DNA of 64,000 nucleotides, from positions 1 through 64,000 of the forward strand of contig JBKKBI010000045.1 in assembly GCA_046714175.1 (NCBI GenBank), written 5' to 3'. This stretch comes from UBA11373 sp046714175. Lineage in GTDB: Bacteria; Actinomycetota; Acidimicrobiia; Spongiisociales; UBA11373. This document shows, piece after piece, positions 24,146 to 32,925 of this stretch; the first letter of the stretch is position 1; each line of letters starts with the position of its first letter. The notes under the pieces are model-generated. The model was not told the origin of the DNA. It searched no databases and was given only the letters and a program-made list of their open reading frames with translations. The position numbers and the translations under genes are program-made.

Positions 24146-24240
24146 GTTCCCGGGTTTTCGGGGTAACCGTGTCACCCGAGCACGCGCCGCAAGGTCTAAG
24201 CACCGTAAGGGGAATGCCCACAACTTAGGAGGTACCCTTC

Positions 24241-24747
24241 GTGGACATCACACTCATCCTGCTCGGCGCAATCCTGGTCACCTACGGGTGGTACTGGGGA
24301 GGCATCACCGAGTCCCGCACCACGGCATACGCCCTCGGTGTAGGAGCGCTCTTGCTGGGCCTGACCTTCGCATTTACGGGCGGAGGCGACGGCGACGCGG
24401 TTGGAGGCTCGTTGTGGGCCTACGGCGCGATTTTCGCCTTCTTGGCCGCGGCAAACGCGTGGAACGAGTCGTCGCAGGACCGCACCTACGGCATGTTCGC
24501 ATTGCTGTTCGCGGTCGTGGCCTTCTTCGCGTTCATGTACTTCAACGACAACAGCGCTCCCGGGCAGTACACCTTCTCGGCGCTCCTGTTGGTCGCGACG
24601 TTCTTCCTGCACTTCATCTCGGCGGGCTTGGTCGCGGACAACCGTGGTTTCAAGGCAACCGTCGGATGGCTGACGCTGGCTGTGGGCTTCGTGCTCGTGT
24701 ACTTCGGATTTGCCGAGGCCTTGGGCAACGGGCTCGACCCCATGTGA
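24241..24747 (+). CDS. Six-helix membrane protein
   Basis: 168 residues, almost entirely hydrophobic, with helices at about 1-20, 27-45, 53-72, 80-98, 110-128 and 138-158 and short charged loops (NESSQDRTYG, ADNRGFKA). The size and helix number resemble AmiS/UreI-type channels, but I do not see enough motif to claim it. The GTG start has AGGAGGT 8 nt upstream. A perfect DnaA box lies about 100 nt upstream, and a terminator follows. Confidence 0.7.
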   Translation: MDITLILLGAILVTYGWYWGGITESRTTAYALGVGALLLGLTFAFTGGGDGDAVGGSLWAYGAIFAFLAAANAWNESSQDRTYGMFALLFAVVAFFAFMYFNDNSAPGQYTFSALLLVATFFLHFISAGLVADNRGFKATVGWLTLAVGFVLVYFGFAEALGNGLDPM

Positions 24748-24785
24748 GCAGTGATCGGTTCCGGCTTGCCGGAGTCGGTTGAATT

Positions 24786-24819
24786 GGTGAGCGGGAGACC
24801 CCTAGGTCTCCCGCTCACC
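24786..24819 (+). terminator. Intrinsic terminator
   Basis: Perfect 15-bp stem GGTGAGCGGGAGACC/GGTCTCCCGCTCACC with loop CCTA, followed by a T-rich stretch (GTTCTTCT). Confidence 0.8.
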
Positions 24820-24826
24820 GTTCTTC

Positions 24827-24832
24827 TACCCT
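24827..24832 (+). promoter_or_regulatory. Candidate -10 of prkA
   Basis: TACCCT 27 nt upstream of the prkA ATG. A GAGGA ribosome-binding site lies between them, so this mRNA has a short leader. Confidence 0.35.
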
Positions 24833-24859
24833 CTGCAGGACAGCTAGCGAGGAAACGTC

Positions 24860-26713
24860 ATGGAACCGAGAGAGCTCCTCGAACAGATCCGGGCCCGGGT
24901 AGGGACGCCGGTGGAGGAAGTCACCTTTGCCAGGTATCTGGAAATGGTCCGCGACGATCCCCGACTGGCCCGGCTTTCCCATGCCCTGATCGCCGACACC
25001 ATCGATGCCGCCGGCTTGTCGGTCGGACCGGACGGCGAAGAGCGCTTTGACCTCTTCGAGGGCGAACTGTTCGGAAACGAGCACGTGGTCCAGCAAGTCG
25101 CCGACTACTTCCGCGCCGCCGGCCGCCGCCTCGACGTGCGCAAGCGCATCCTCCTTCTCGTCGGGCCACCGGGCTCAGGCAAATCGACCCTGGTCAACAC
25201 CCTGAAGCGCGGGGTGGAGGCTTACACCAGCACCGATGACGGGCGGGTGTATGCGGTCAAGGGATCCCAGATGCACGAAGACCCGCTCCGTCTGATCCCC
25301 CCGGACCTACGCGACGGAGTCGACGTCTATGTCGAGGGCGACCTCAACCCGGAGGTTCGCTGGATGGTGGACAACATATACCAGGGCGACATCACCAAGG
25401 TCCCGATCCGGCGAATTCAGTTCTCCATCTCTCACGGCGTCGGGTTCGGAACGTTTGTCGCCACCGACCCGAGGTCCGAGGATCTCACCCGTCTCGTGGG
25501 CGACGTCGACCTCAGCCTGCTCGACCCGGACGATCCCACTTCGGCCAAGCGCGCCTACAAGTTCAACGGCGAACTCAACGCCGCCCACCGCGGCATGGCC
25601 GACCTGCTCGAAGTCTTCAAGATGGATGAGCGCTTCCTGGCCGTGCTCCTCAGCCTGAGCCAAGAGCAGATCGTCAAGACCAACGGGCCGGGGACCATGT
25701 ACGCCGACGAGGCGGTGATCGCCCAGAGCAACCTCGCCGAGTATGAAGAACTGGTCGCCAACCCCCGGGCCGCAGCAATGCTGGATCGGCTCGTCGTTGT
25801 CAAGGTGCCGTTCGTGCTCTCGGTTCGCGACGAGATCCGCATCTATGAAAAGATGCTCTCCGGAGCCGACCTGGGGCGCAACGACGTCTCCCCGCTGGCG
25901 TTGCACACCGCAGCCACGTTTGCGGTACTCACCCGGCTCACCCATCCCGGCGGCGGCATGCAGGGTCTGATCCGCAAGCTCCACCTGTACGACGGCCGCT
26001 TCGGCAGCCACGGTGGAGCCGAGGACGTCGTACGTCTCCGCGAGAAGTCGCCCGAAGAGGGCATGACCGGCCTCAGCCCCCGGTACGTGATCAACCGGCT
26101 CTCCTCCGTGGCCGGGTCCACCAAGGGCTGCCTCGACGGGATGGCGGTGCTACAGGCATTGTGGGACGGGCTCCCGCAGCGCGCCGGTTTCACCGAGTCG
26201 GAGCGGGAACGATGGGGGGCATTGCTCAGCGCCACCGAGGCCGAGTACGACGAGATGGTCCAGCTGGAACTGCGCAAGGCAGCAGTCCTCGGCTACCGCG
26301 AGTCGGCGGAGAAGATGGCCCGCGCCGTCAAGGACGAAGTGGCGCGCTGGGAGAAGGAGGGAGAGCAAGCCAACATGCCGACACTGCGCCGCATCGAACG
26401 GCTCATCGACGTTCCTCAGTACGGCCGGGACCGGTTCCGCAAGGCTCTGGTCGCCAACTTCGAGTTGAAGGGGCAGCGGGGCCGTCCGTTGCACACCCGG
26501 CATCCGCTCCTTGAAGAAGCCATCCAGCGCGCTTTGCTCCCCTCGTGGAGCGATGTCACCAAGATGCTCGAAGATCAGTCCGAAGGATTGGTCGAAGGCC
26601 TGGGGTCGGCGGGGTGGAAGAAGGGCTGCTCCCGCCACGTGGTGGAGTACGCCACCAAGTTCACTTCCAAGCGCGACCGCAAGAACGAGCAGAAGCCGAC
26701 TTGGTATAGCTGA
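24860..26713 (+). CDS. prkA: PrkA-type serine protein kinase/AAA+ protein
   Basis: 617 residues. The PrkA AAA domain has Walker A GPPGSGKS (102-109) and VYVEGDLNPEVRWMVDNIYQGD. A long PrkA C-terminal region ends in KKGCSRHVVEYATKF. In Bacillus PrkA is linked to sporulation and starvation, and in enterobacteria YeaG acts with YeaH and SpoVR-like YcgB. Neither partner is encoded next to it here. It is monocistronic, with a hairpin over its stop codon. Confidence 0.9.
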   Translation: MEPRELLEQIRARVGTPVEEVTFARYLEMVRDDPRLARLSHALIADTIDAAGLSVGPDGEERFDLFEGELFGNEHVVQQVADYFRAAGRRLDVRKRILLLVGPPGSGKSTLVNTLKRGVEAYTSTDDGRVYAVKGSQMHEDPLRLIPPDLRDGVDVYVEGDLNPEVRWMVDNIYQGDITKVPIRRIQFSISHGVGFGTFVATDPRSEDLTRLVGDVDLSLLDPDDPTSAKRAYKFNGELNAAHRGMADLLEVFKMDERFLAVLLSLSQEQIVKTNGPGTMYADEAVIAQSNLAEYEELVANPRAAAMLDRLVVVKVPFVLSVRDEIRIYEKMLSGADLGRNDVSPLALHTAATFAVLTRLTHPGGGMQGLIRKLHLYDGRFGSHGGAEDVVRLREKSPEEGMTGLSPRYVINRLSSVAGSTKGCLDGMAVLQALWDGLPQRAGFTESERERWGALLSATEAEYDEMVQLELRKAAVLGYRESAEKMARAVKDEVARWEKEGEQANMPTLRRIERLIDVPQYGRDRFRKALVANFELKGQRGRPLHTRHPLLEEAIQRALLPSWSDVTKMLEDQSEGLVEGLGSAGWKKGCSRHVVEYATKFTSKRDRKNEQKPTWYS

Positions 26714-26743
26714 TCCGATGCGGCTCAACGCTGCATCGGATCA
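26711..26743 (+). terminator. Hairpin overlapping the prkA stop
   Basis: Perfect 11-bp stem TGATCCGATGC/GCATCGGATCA. The TGA stop codon is the first three bases. No T-tract. Confidence 0.5.
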
Positions 26744-26746
26744 ACG

Positions 26747-26875
26747 TCATCCGTTGTCCGTTACCCGTTATCGGTTGACGGAGAACCGGGGCAACGGGCA
26801 ACGGGCAACGGGCAACGGGCAACGGGCAACGGGCAACGGGCAACGGGCAACGGGCAACGGGCAACGGGCAACGGT
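26747..26875. repeat. 7-bp tandem array 4 (CAACGGG)
   Basis: The longest array. Degenerate units (TCATCCG, TTGTCCG, TTACCCG, TTATCGG, TTGACGG) lead into eleven perfect CAACGGG copies (26792-26868) and a final CAACGGT. It ends at the base before the stop codon of cca. It lies between convergent genes. Confidence 0.95.
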
Positions 26876-28264
26876 TTATAGGCCTCTCTGTCTCTTCCAC
26901 TCATCGAGCATCCGGTACGCCGCCGCTTCGCTGAACGGCCCCTCGTCGAGGCGGTGCTCGAGGAGCATGTCCAGCGCTGCGCCGACGAGCGGTCCGGGCT
27001 TCACCCCGAGATAGGCCATGACCTGATGGCCGTCGAGGGGGGGACGGATCGAGTCCAACTCCTCGCGCTGGCGCAGGTCGGCGATTCGTTCCTCCAACTC
27101 GTCGACCTGGCGGCTGATCTGACGGGACTTGCGATCGTTGGCGGTGGTGACATCACAACGAACCAGCGTGTTGAGCCGGTCGAGCAGCGCACCGGCGTCG
27201 CGCACGTAGCGACGCACCGCCCGATCCGTCCATCCCAGACGAAAGGTGTGCGCCCGCATGTGCAGGTAGACGAGGTCGGCGACCAGTTCGATGTCTTCGT
27301 TGCCGTAGCGCAGTTCCCGCATTCGGGTCCGGGTGAGCCGAGCCCCAACAACCTCATGATGGTGAAACGTCACGCCCTGGGGACCGATCTCGCGCGTGGC
27401 CGGCTTGCCGACATCGTGAAACAGAGCCCCGAGGCGCACTATGCGATCGGGCGGGCACTTCCCCACCACCGCGATCGTGTGCGCCAGCACATCCTTGTGT
27501 CGGTGTTCCGGATCCTGGGCTACGGCGAGCGCCGACAGTTCTGGGATGAATCGGTCCGCCAACCCGGTCTCGATCACCCCCCACAACGCGCTTTCGACCT
27601 GTTCGCCCACGACGAGCCTGTCGAACTCTTCGCGAATACGTTCCGCGCTCACGATCGACAGACGGTCGGCCAAGGTGCGAATCGCCGCCACTGCGGCTTT
27701 GTCCGGCGCGAACCCAAGGGTGGAAACGAACCGAAACAACCGGAGCATGCGCAGCGGGTCATCACCGAACGAGACATCAGGTGAGAGCGGCGTACGCAAC
27801 ACACTGCGCCCGAGGTCGACCAGGCCGCCGAACGGATCCACCATCTCCGGCTGGGGGAGAAGCCGGAGGGCGATCGAGTTGACGGTGAAATCACGGCGCG
27901 ACAGGTCGACCTCGAGGTCACGCGTGAAGGACACCTCCGGCTTGCGGCTGTCTTCGCGATAGCGCTCGCTGCGAAATGTGGTGACTTCGACGGAGACGTC
28001 ACCGAGGCGGCCACCGACGGTACCGAACTCCTTGCCTACGGTGACGACTCCATGAGCCCATCCCTTGAGTAGGTCGTGGATCTGGTCCGGCGACGCGTCG
28101 GTGGTGAAGTCGAACTCGGCCACCGAACGGTCTCGCGCCATGAGTGCGTCCCGCACGCTTCCCCCCACCAGGAACAGCTGATGTCCGGCGTCGGCAAATC
28201 GCCGCGCTACCCGCATGGGCACACCATCGGCGCGAAGTAGCACCTCAAGGCGTCTGGGGATCAT
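26876..28264 (-). CDS. cca: CCA tRNA nucleotidyltransferase
   Basis: 462 residues. It adds or repairs the CCA end of tRNAs. The nucleotidyltransferase head has LVGGSVRDALM, EFDFTTDA and the RRDFTVNSIA motif. The RNA-binding neck follows (DPLRMLRLFRFVSTLGF). An HD domain (HRHKDVLAHTIAVV, LGALFHDVGKP) follows, as in the actinobacterial PcnA type. ATG 28264 is chosen because TACCAT ends 6 nt upstream (leaderless). The stop abuts the 7-bp array. Confidence 0.95.
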   Translation of the reverse strand: MIPRRLEVLLRADGVPMRVARRFADAGHQLFLVGGSVRDALMARDRSVAEFDFTTDASPDQIHDLLKGWAHGVVTVGKEFGTVGGRLGDVSVEVTTFRSERYREDSRKPEVSFTRDLEVDLSRRDFTVNSIALRLLPQPEMVDPFGGLVDLGRSVLRTPLSPDVSFGDDPLRMLRLFRFVSTLGFAPDKAAVAAIRTLADRLSIVSAERIREEFDRLVVGEQVESALWGVIETGLADRFIPELSALAVAQDPEHRHKDVLAHTIAVVGKCPPDRIVRLGALFHDVGKPATREIGPQGVTFHHHEVVGARLTRTRMRELRYGNEDIELVADLVYLHMRAHTFRLGWTDRAVRRYVRDAGALLDRLNTLVRCDVTTANDRKSRQISRQVDELEERIADLRQREELDSIRPPLDGHQVMAYLGVKPGPLVGAALDMLLEHRLDEGPFSEAAAYRMLDEWKRQRGL

Positions 28265-28270
28265 GGGGGA

Positions 28271-28276
28271 ATGGTA
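28271..28276 (-). promoter_or_regulatory. -10-like hexamer, leaderless cca
   Basis: TACCAT on the minus strand ends 6 nt before ATG 28264. Confidence 0.45.
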
Positions 28277-28390
28277 AGCCCGCGAGTTCAGCCTGATTGG
28301 TTGGGGCAAGCAATTGGCGAGTCTGCTGCCAACGCTCATGGCAGCCGGTAGCCGCAGAGTGCCGACGATCGCGCCCGGACGACCAGCAGA

Positions 28391-29482
28391 TCAGGTCCCG
28401 AGCAAGCCCAACTGCTGCGCCCGCAGCTTTAGATCCGCGGGCTTGGTGGCGTGGCGGAAGCCTTCCTCGAAGGTGACCAGGCCGGCGGAGGCGAGGCGCA
28501 GGATCGACTGGTCGAAGGTCTCCATGCCATAAAACGCACTGTCGGCGATCACGTCTGGGATCTCGTGGGTCAGCGCGGGATCGGCGATCCGCTCCGCAAT
28601 CCGGTCGGTGTTGATCAGTATTTCCACCGCGGGCACCCGCCCCCGGCCGTCCACGGTGGGAAGCAGGCGCTGGCTGACGATGGCGCGCAGGGTTCCGGCG
28701 AGGAGCAGCCGGATCTGCCTCTGCTGGTCGCTTCCGAAGAAGTCGAGGATCCGGTTGATGGTCTCGGCGGCATCGATGGTGTGCAGGGACGACAGCACGA
28801 GATGCCCCGTCTCCGCCGCCTTCAGCGCGGCGTCGATCGTCTCCGGGTCGCGCATCTCGCCGATCATGATCACGTCGGGATCCTGGCGAAGCACCCGGCG
28901 CATCGCCTCGGCAAAGCCTCCGGTATCGACGCCGACCTCGCGCTGGCTGACCATCGATGCCTTATCGCGATGCAATACCTCGATCGGATCCTCGACAGTG
29001 ATGATGTTGCGCCGCAGGTTGGTGTTGATGTGATCGATGAACGCCGCGAGCGTCGTCGACTTGCCCGATCCGGTGGGGCCCGTGACCAGCACCAGGCCGC
29101 GCGGTTCGGCGGCAACGGTGGCTAGCACCGCGGGCAATTGCAGGGAGGCGAAATCTCCGGTGGCGGGCCGCAGCACCCGGAGAGCCAGGCTCACCATCCC
29201 GCGCTGGCGGAAGGCGTTGATGCGAAACCTGCCTCCGTCGGGGAGGCCGAAGGCAAAGTCGGCCTCATGGGACTGCTTGAACTCCACCTCGAGGCGATCC
29301 GGGAGAACGGCGTGGAGGTACTGCTCCACCTCGGCCTCGGTGAGAACGTCTCCCGCGAACGAGTGGAGTTCGCCGTCGACCCGCATGATGGGGGCGCTTC
29401 CGGCGCGCAGGTGCAAGTCCGAAGCCTTATTGGCGATGGCAGCGGCAAGCAGTTCTTCGATGGTGGCGGCGCGGCGTGACAT
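28391..29482 (-). CDS. pilT: PilT-type secretion/retraction ATPase
   Basis: About 363 residues. The N-terminal PAS-like domain (SDLHLRAGSAPIMRVDGEL) and the RecA-like core with Walker A TGPTGSGKST, the Asp box ITVEDPIE, Walker B DVIMIGEMRDPETI and the His box SSLHTIDAAETINRI are complete. PilT powers type IV pilus retraction. No pilin, PilB or PilC gene is in the window, so its partner system must be elsewhere. An in-frame GTG at 29515 is an alternative start; neither has a clear ribosome-binding site. Confidence 0.92.
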   Translation of the reverse strand: MSRRAATIEELLAAAIANKASDLHLRAGSAPIMRVDGELHSFAGDVLTEAEVEQYLHAVLPDRLEVEFKQSHEADFAFGLPDGGRFRINAFRQRGMVSLALRVLRPATGDFASLQLPAVLATVAAEPRGLVLVTGPTGSGKSTTLAAFIDHINTNLRRNIITVEDPIEVLHRDKASMVSQREVGVDTGGFAEAMRRVLRQDPDVIMIGEMRDPETIDAALKAAETGHLVLSSLHTIDAAETINRILDFFGSDQQRQIRLLLAGTLRAIVSQRLLPTVDGRGRVPAVEILINTDRIAERIADPALTHEIPDVIADSAFYGMETFDQSILRLASAGLVTFEEGFRHATKPADLKLRAQQLGLLGT

Positions 29483-29527
29483 AGGAGTTCTGCTGGTGTC
29501 ATCGGAAGAGCCCACGGGGGGCTTGAG

Positions 29528-29552
29528 TCACCCGTCGCCCGTTGCCACCTGC
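29528..29552. repeat. 7-bp tandem array 5
   Basis: TCACCCG, TCGCCCG, TTGCCAC, ending at the stop codon of the HDAC-like gene. Confidence 0.5.
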
Positions 29553-30563
29553 TCACGCCTGGACCGTCTTCCACGTCGCCGCGGCGACCTGGGCCGCCAG
29601 ATCGATCATCCGGTGGGCTCGCTGCGGCGAGCGCACCGAGTGGTCCGGGATGGCTCCGGACAGTCCGTCGAGGGTGGCCGCCACCGAGGCCTCGATCGCC
29701 TCGAGGTGATAGCCGCCTTCGAGCGCCACCACCACCGGGAGGCCAAACCGGGACAGATGGCCTGACATCCTCCCGAAGTCTTCGGCCTCGAGCATGACCT
29801 CGGCCAGGGGGTCGGAGCGATGGGCGTCATACCCGGCGCTGACGAGAATCCACTGCGGGTCGAACTCGGTAAGGACGGGGACGACGATCCGGGTGAAGGC
29901 GGCGTCGTAGGCGTCACCACGCGTGCCCGGGGGCACGGCAATGTTGACGGTGTGACCAATCCCGGCGCCTGTGCCGATGTCCTCCAGCCACCCGCTCCCC
30001 GGATAGAAGGGGAACTGGTGGAGCGACACATAGAGCACGTCGGATCGACTGTCGAAGGTGTCCTGGGTGCCGTCGCCGTGGTGCACATCCCAATCCACGA
30101 TGGCGACACGCTGTCCCCGGCTGATCAGTTTCTCGGCTAGAACCGCCACGTTGTTGAAGATGCAGAACCCGAGGGCCCGGTCGCGGTGAGCGTGGTGGCC
30201 TGGAGGACGAACCGCCAAGAACGCCGTCCGGGCCTCCCCGGCTGCGATGGCGTCCGCGGCGGCGATGCCAGCACCGGCGGCGCGTAGTGACGCCTCCCAC
30301 GATGCTGCGACCACCGCAGTGTCGGGGTCGAGCACCCCTCCCCCACTGGCGCAGATCTGGGCGATGCGCTCGATGTACTCCTCGTCGTGCACCAGCATCA
30401 GATCAGCCTCGTCGGCCAGCGGGGCGGAGCGGAGTTCGATCGGACCGCCCCAGCGTTGCGCCCCCCGCAGCGCCGCCTCGATCCGCGCCGGGCGCTCCGG
30501 ATGGGCCTTGCCGGCATCGTGGAGCAGACAGGCCTCGTGGCTGTAGACCAGGGTGGGGAGCAT
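29553..30563 (-). CDS. HDAC-superfamily deacetylase
   Basis: 336 residues with the arginase/deacetylase fold: HPERPARIEAAL, RPPGHHAHRDRALGFCIFNNVAV, the zinc ligands in VDWDVHHGDGTQ, SLHQFPFYPGSG, and SAGYDAHRSDPLAEV. EGGYHLEA closes the site. Bacterial members hydrolyse acetylated polyamines, acetoin-like or other amide substrates; the target here is unknown. ATG 30563 follows TACCCT by 9 nt. The start lies beside the 7-bp array that separates it from the divergent GNAT gene. Confidence 0.92.
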   Translation of the reverse strand: MLPTLVYSHEACLLHDAGKAHPERPARIEAALRGAQRWGGPIELRSAPLADEADLMLVHDEEYIERIAQICASGGGVLDPDTAVVAASWEASLRAAGAGIAAADAIAAGEARTAFLAVRPPGHHAHRDRALGFCIFNNVAVLAEKLISRGQRVAIVDWDVHHGDGTQDTFDSRSDVLYVSLHQFPFYPGSGWLEDIGTGAGIGHTVNIAVPPGTRGDAYDAAFTRIVVPVLTEFDPQWILVSAGYDAHRSDPLAEVMLEAEDFGRMSGHLSRFGLPVVVALEGGYHLEAIEASVAATLDGLSGAIPDHSVRSPQRAHRMIDLAAQVAAATWKTVQA

Positions 30564-30572
30564 GGCTCGGGA

Positions 30573-30578
30573 AGGGTA
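30573..30578 (-). promoter_or_regulatory. -10-like hexamer, HDAC-like gene
   Basis: TACCCT on the minus strand ends 9 nt before ATG 30563. Confidence 0.4.
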
Positions 30579-30582
30579 TCGG

Positions 30583-30651
30583 CCGGAGACCGGAGACCAG
30601 AGACCGGAGACCGAGACCGGAGGCCGGAGACCGGAGACCGGACACCGGCCA
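30583..30651. repeat. 7-bp tandem array 6 (CCGGAGA)
   Basis: Ten units of CCGGAGA with a few substitutions and one 6-bp unit. It fills most of the gap between the divergent HDAC-like and GNAT genes. Confidence 0.9.
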
Positions 30652-30693
30652 TCGCTCATCCGTCCCGTCGGCGGGACCGCGGTCCACCACCGA

Positions 30694-30699
30694 TACAGT
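30694..30699 (+). promoter_or_regulatory. -10-like hexamer, leaderless GNAT gene
   Basis: TACAGT ends 7 nt before GTG 30707. Confidence 0.45.
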
Positions 30700-30706
30700 C
30701 CCCGGC

Positions 30707-31423
30707 GTGACTGCCGTGCGCCTCGAAGGCAACTGGCCCGGGCCGGTGACGATTCGGCGGGGTTGGGCGCGTGCCGAATCCCGACCCTGGAACGACACCG
30801 TGCCGATGGCACATCTACGCCTGGTGCGCGGCAGTGGCAGTGGCTTCATCGTCGACTGCGTCGCGGCGCTCACTGGTGCCGGTGCCACCGCGGTGTTGTC
30901 GCCGCCCCTCCCCCGCTCGGCGCAGAAGACCTGGCGCCAGGCCGACTTTCTCCCTCACTCCAGCTTGGCCCTGATGCGCCGCAATCTGGGCCCGGTCCCA
31001 CCACCGACACACCTCGTCATCGCCGGAACCGAAGAAGACGTGACCGAGGCGCTGCGTATCGATGCCGCCGCCTTCGATCGATTCTGGCGTTTCGATGAGA
31101 GCGCACTCGCCGAGGCTATCGCCGCAACCCCGCAGTCGGTGCTGCAGGTGGTCAAGGCTCCCAATGGCGGACTGGCCGGTTACGCGGTGACCGGAGCCGG
31201 CTCGACTTTGGCCTACCTGCAGCGGGTGGCGGTCGATCCGCGGTTTCAAGGCAACGGGATCGGACGCTCCCTGATCCGCGCTTCGGCGCGGTGGGCCAAG
31301 AAGTCGGGAGCGACCTCGATCATGCTCAACACCCAGGTGGAGAACGAGGCCGCCATACGCCTCTACGAGTCGGAGGGTTACGACACCCTGGACGAACCGC
31401 TCGAGGTGTTGATCAGCGGGTGA
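30707..31423 (+). CDS. GNAT-family N-acetyltransferase
   Basis: 238 residues. The C-terminal GNAT domain has the acetyl-CoA loop VAVDPRFQGNGIGRSLI and NTQVENEAAIRLYESEGY. The N-terminal 100 residues (VRLEGNWPGPVTIRRG...LPHSSLALMRRNLG) look like a worn second lobe. Substrate unknown. GTG 30707 is selected by the TACAGT hexamer 7 nt before it, although the frame is open upstream through the 7-bp array. Confidence 0.85.
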   Translation: MTAVRLEGNWPGPVTIRRGWARAESRPWNDTVPMAHLRLVRGSGSGFIVDCVAALTGAGATAVLSPPLPRSAQKTWRQADFLPHSSLALMRRNLGPVPPPTHLVIAGTEEDVTEALRIDAAAFDRFWRFDESALAEAIAATPQSVLQVVKAPNGGLAGYAVTGAGSTLAYLQRVAVDPRFQGNGIGRSLIRASARWAKKSGATSIMLNTQVENEAAIRLYESEGYDTLDEPLEVLISG

Positions 31424-31493
31424 CGATGACGGTGGCCTCCTCCGCGGCTCCGGGATGCGAGAATCGTCGCCATCAGGTCCCGGGAGGATCGCA

Positions 31494-32327
31494 TTGATCC
31501 GCATCGTCACCGACTCATCATGCGATCTCCCGGACGATCTGGTCGCGCGGCACCGGATCGCCGTGGTCCCGCTCACCATCAGGTTCGGTGACGAGGACCT
31601 CGTCGACGGTGAGCAGCTCACCTCGGACGAGTTCTGGCGACGCCTCACCCAAGAGACGACCCAACCCCAAACCGCGGCTCCATCCGCGGAGCGCTTTCAG
31701 GAGACCTTTCGCAAGCTCTCCGACGAGGGAGCCGACGGATTGGTGGTGATCTGCCTGTCGTCGCGGATCTCCGCCACCCACGAGTCGGCCGTGGGGGCCG
31801 CCGAGGAGTTTCGGGGTGGCATCCCGATCCGGGTCGTGGACAGCGCGCTGGCCTCCACCGCCCTGGGACTGGTGGCGATCGAGGCAGCCGAGCTCGCTGC
31901 CACCGGGGTCGGCATCGACCCGGTGGAAGAGATCGCCGTCGCTGCGGCCGCCGCCACCCACTTGTTCGCCACGCTCGACACCATCGAGTTCCTGCACCGC
32001 GGCGGCCGTCTCGGGCGGGCGCAGGCTCTCCTGGGCAATCTCCTCGACCTCAAGCCTCTGATCTCCTTCGACGAGGGCGCACTGGAGGCGGCGGGCAAGG
32101 TACGCACGCGTCGTAAGGCGCTGGCCGCGGTGACGGACCACCTTGCCGAACTCGGGGACAGGGTCCGGCGCTTTGCGATCGTCCATTCCGACCCGGCCGA
32201 TCTCGACGAGTTCCTGACGGCCATCCGGGCCGTGCGGGACGAGGAACCCCTGGTGACCCGGGTCGGCCCCGTGGTCGGCACCAACGCCGGACCGGGGATG
32301 GCTGGCGTGGTCTACCGACTCGGCTGA
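31494..32327 (+). CDS. DegV-family fatty-acid-binding protein
   Basis: 277 residues. DegV/FakB proteins bind a fatty acid and present it to the kinase FakA. The N-terminus IRIVTDSSCDLP, the T/S-x-Q region TTQPQTAAPSAERF, ICLSSRISATHESA, VVDSALAS, DTIEFLHRGGRLGRA and GPVVGTNAGPGMAGVVY are all typical. TTG 31494 has GGGAGG 6 nt upstream. No fakA is in the window. Confidence 0.92.
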   Translation: MIRIVTDSSCDLPDDLVARHRIAVVPLTIRFGDEDLVDGEQLTSDEFWRRLTQETTQPQTAAPSAERFQETFRKLSDEGADGLVVICLSSRISATHESAVGAAEEFRGGIPIRVVDSALASTALGLVAIEAAELAATGVGIDPVEEIAVAAAAATHLFATLDTIEFLHRGGRLGRAQALLGNLLDLKPLISFDEGALEAAGKVRTRRKALAAVTDHLAELGDRVRRFAIVHSDPADLDEFLTAIRAVRDEEPLVTRVGPVVGTNAGPGMAGVVYRLG

Positions 32328-32331
32328 CCGT

Positions 32332-32337
32332 TACCGT
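32332..32337 (+). promoter_or_regulatory. -10-like hexamer, ECF sigma gene
   Basis: TACCGT ends 6 nt before GTG 32344. Leaderless start inferred. Confidence 0.4.
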
Positions 32338-32343
32338 TGCCCT

Positions 32344-32925
32344 GTGACCGACCGCGCCGCGACCGATGCCGCCCTCATCCAGCAATACCTGCGGGGTGAT
32401 ATCGCTGCCTTCGACACCTTGATGCGGGCACATGAGGACCGAGTCTTTGCGGTGTGCCTGCGCCTCCTCCGGAATCGCGAGGCCGCGCTCGACGCCACCC
32501 AGGAGACTTTTGTGACAGTGTTTCGCAAGGCGGACCGGTTCTCCGGGAGGAGCGCCTTCAGCACATGGCTGTACCGGGTGGCGGTAAACACCTGTTACGA
32601 CCAGTCGCGGCGTAGCCGGCGACACGCCGCCGAGCCGCTTCCCGAGGGCAACGACCCTGCGGATCACACAGCCGGCGACGCTTTCGTGTCGGTGGAGTTG
32701 CGACCCGACCTCGAAGCCGCCCTGGCAGCCCTTCCGGACGAGTTCCGCGCCGCGGTGATCCTGGCCGATCTCGAGGGTCTGGCCCTGCAGACGGTGGCTG
32801 AGGCACTCGAAATCCCGGTGGGCACGGTCAAGTCACGGGTGTTCCGCGGCCGCAAACTGCTGGCGGCGGCCCTCGGGAACCTGCAGGACCCTTCCGACAC
32901 TCCAAGTGGCGAGCACCATGCGTGA
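32344..32925 (+). CDS. ECF sigma factor (SigM-like position)
   Basis: 193 residues. Sigma region 2 (YLRGDIAAFDTLMRAHEDRVFAVCLRLL...DATQETFVTVFRKADRF) and region 4 (ALAALPDEFRAAVILADLEGLALQTVAEALEIPVGTVKSRVFRGRKLL) are intact and joined by a variable linker. It overlaps the downstream membrane anti-sigma gene by 8 nt. With trxB-trxA-cwlM following, this is the place occupied by sigM in M. tuberculosis. Confidence 0.93.
   Translation: MTDRAATDAALIQQYLRGDIAAFDTLMRAHEDRVFAVCLRLLRNREAALDATQETFVTVFRKADRFSGRSAFSTWLYRVAVNTCYDQSRRSRRHAAEPLPEGNDPADHTAGDAFVSVELRPDLEAALAALPDEFRAAVILADLEGLALQTVAEALEIPVGTVKSRVFRGRKLLAAALGNLQDPSDTPSGEHHA

Noticed and set aside
26792..26875. CRISPR-like direct repeats
   Set aside because: The units are contiguous 7-bp copies without spacers, and no cas gene is present.
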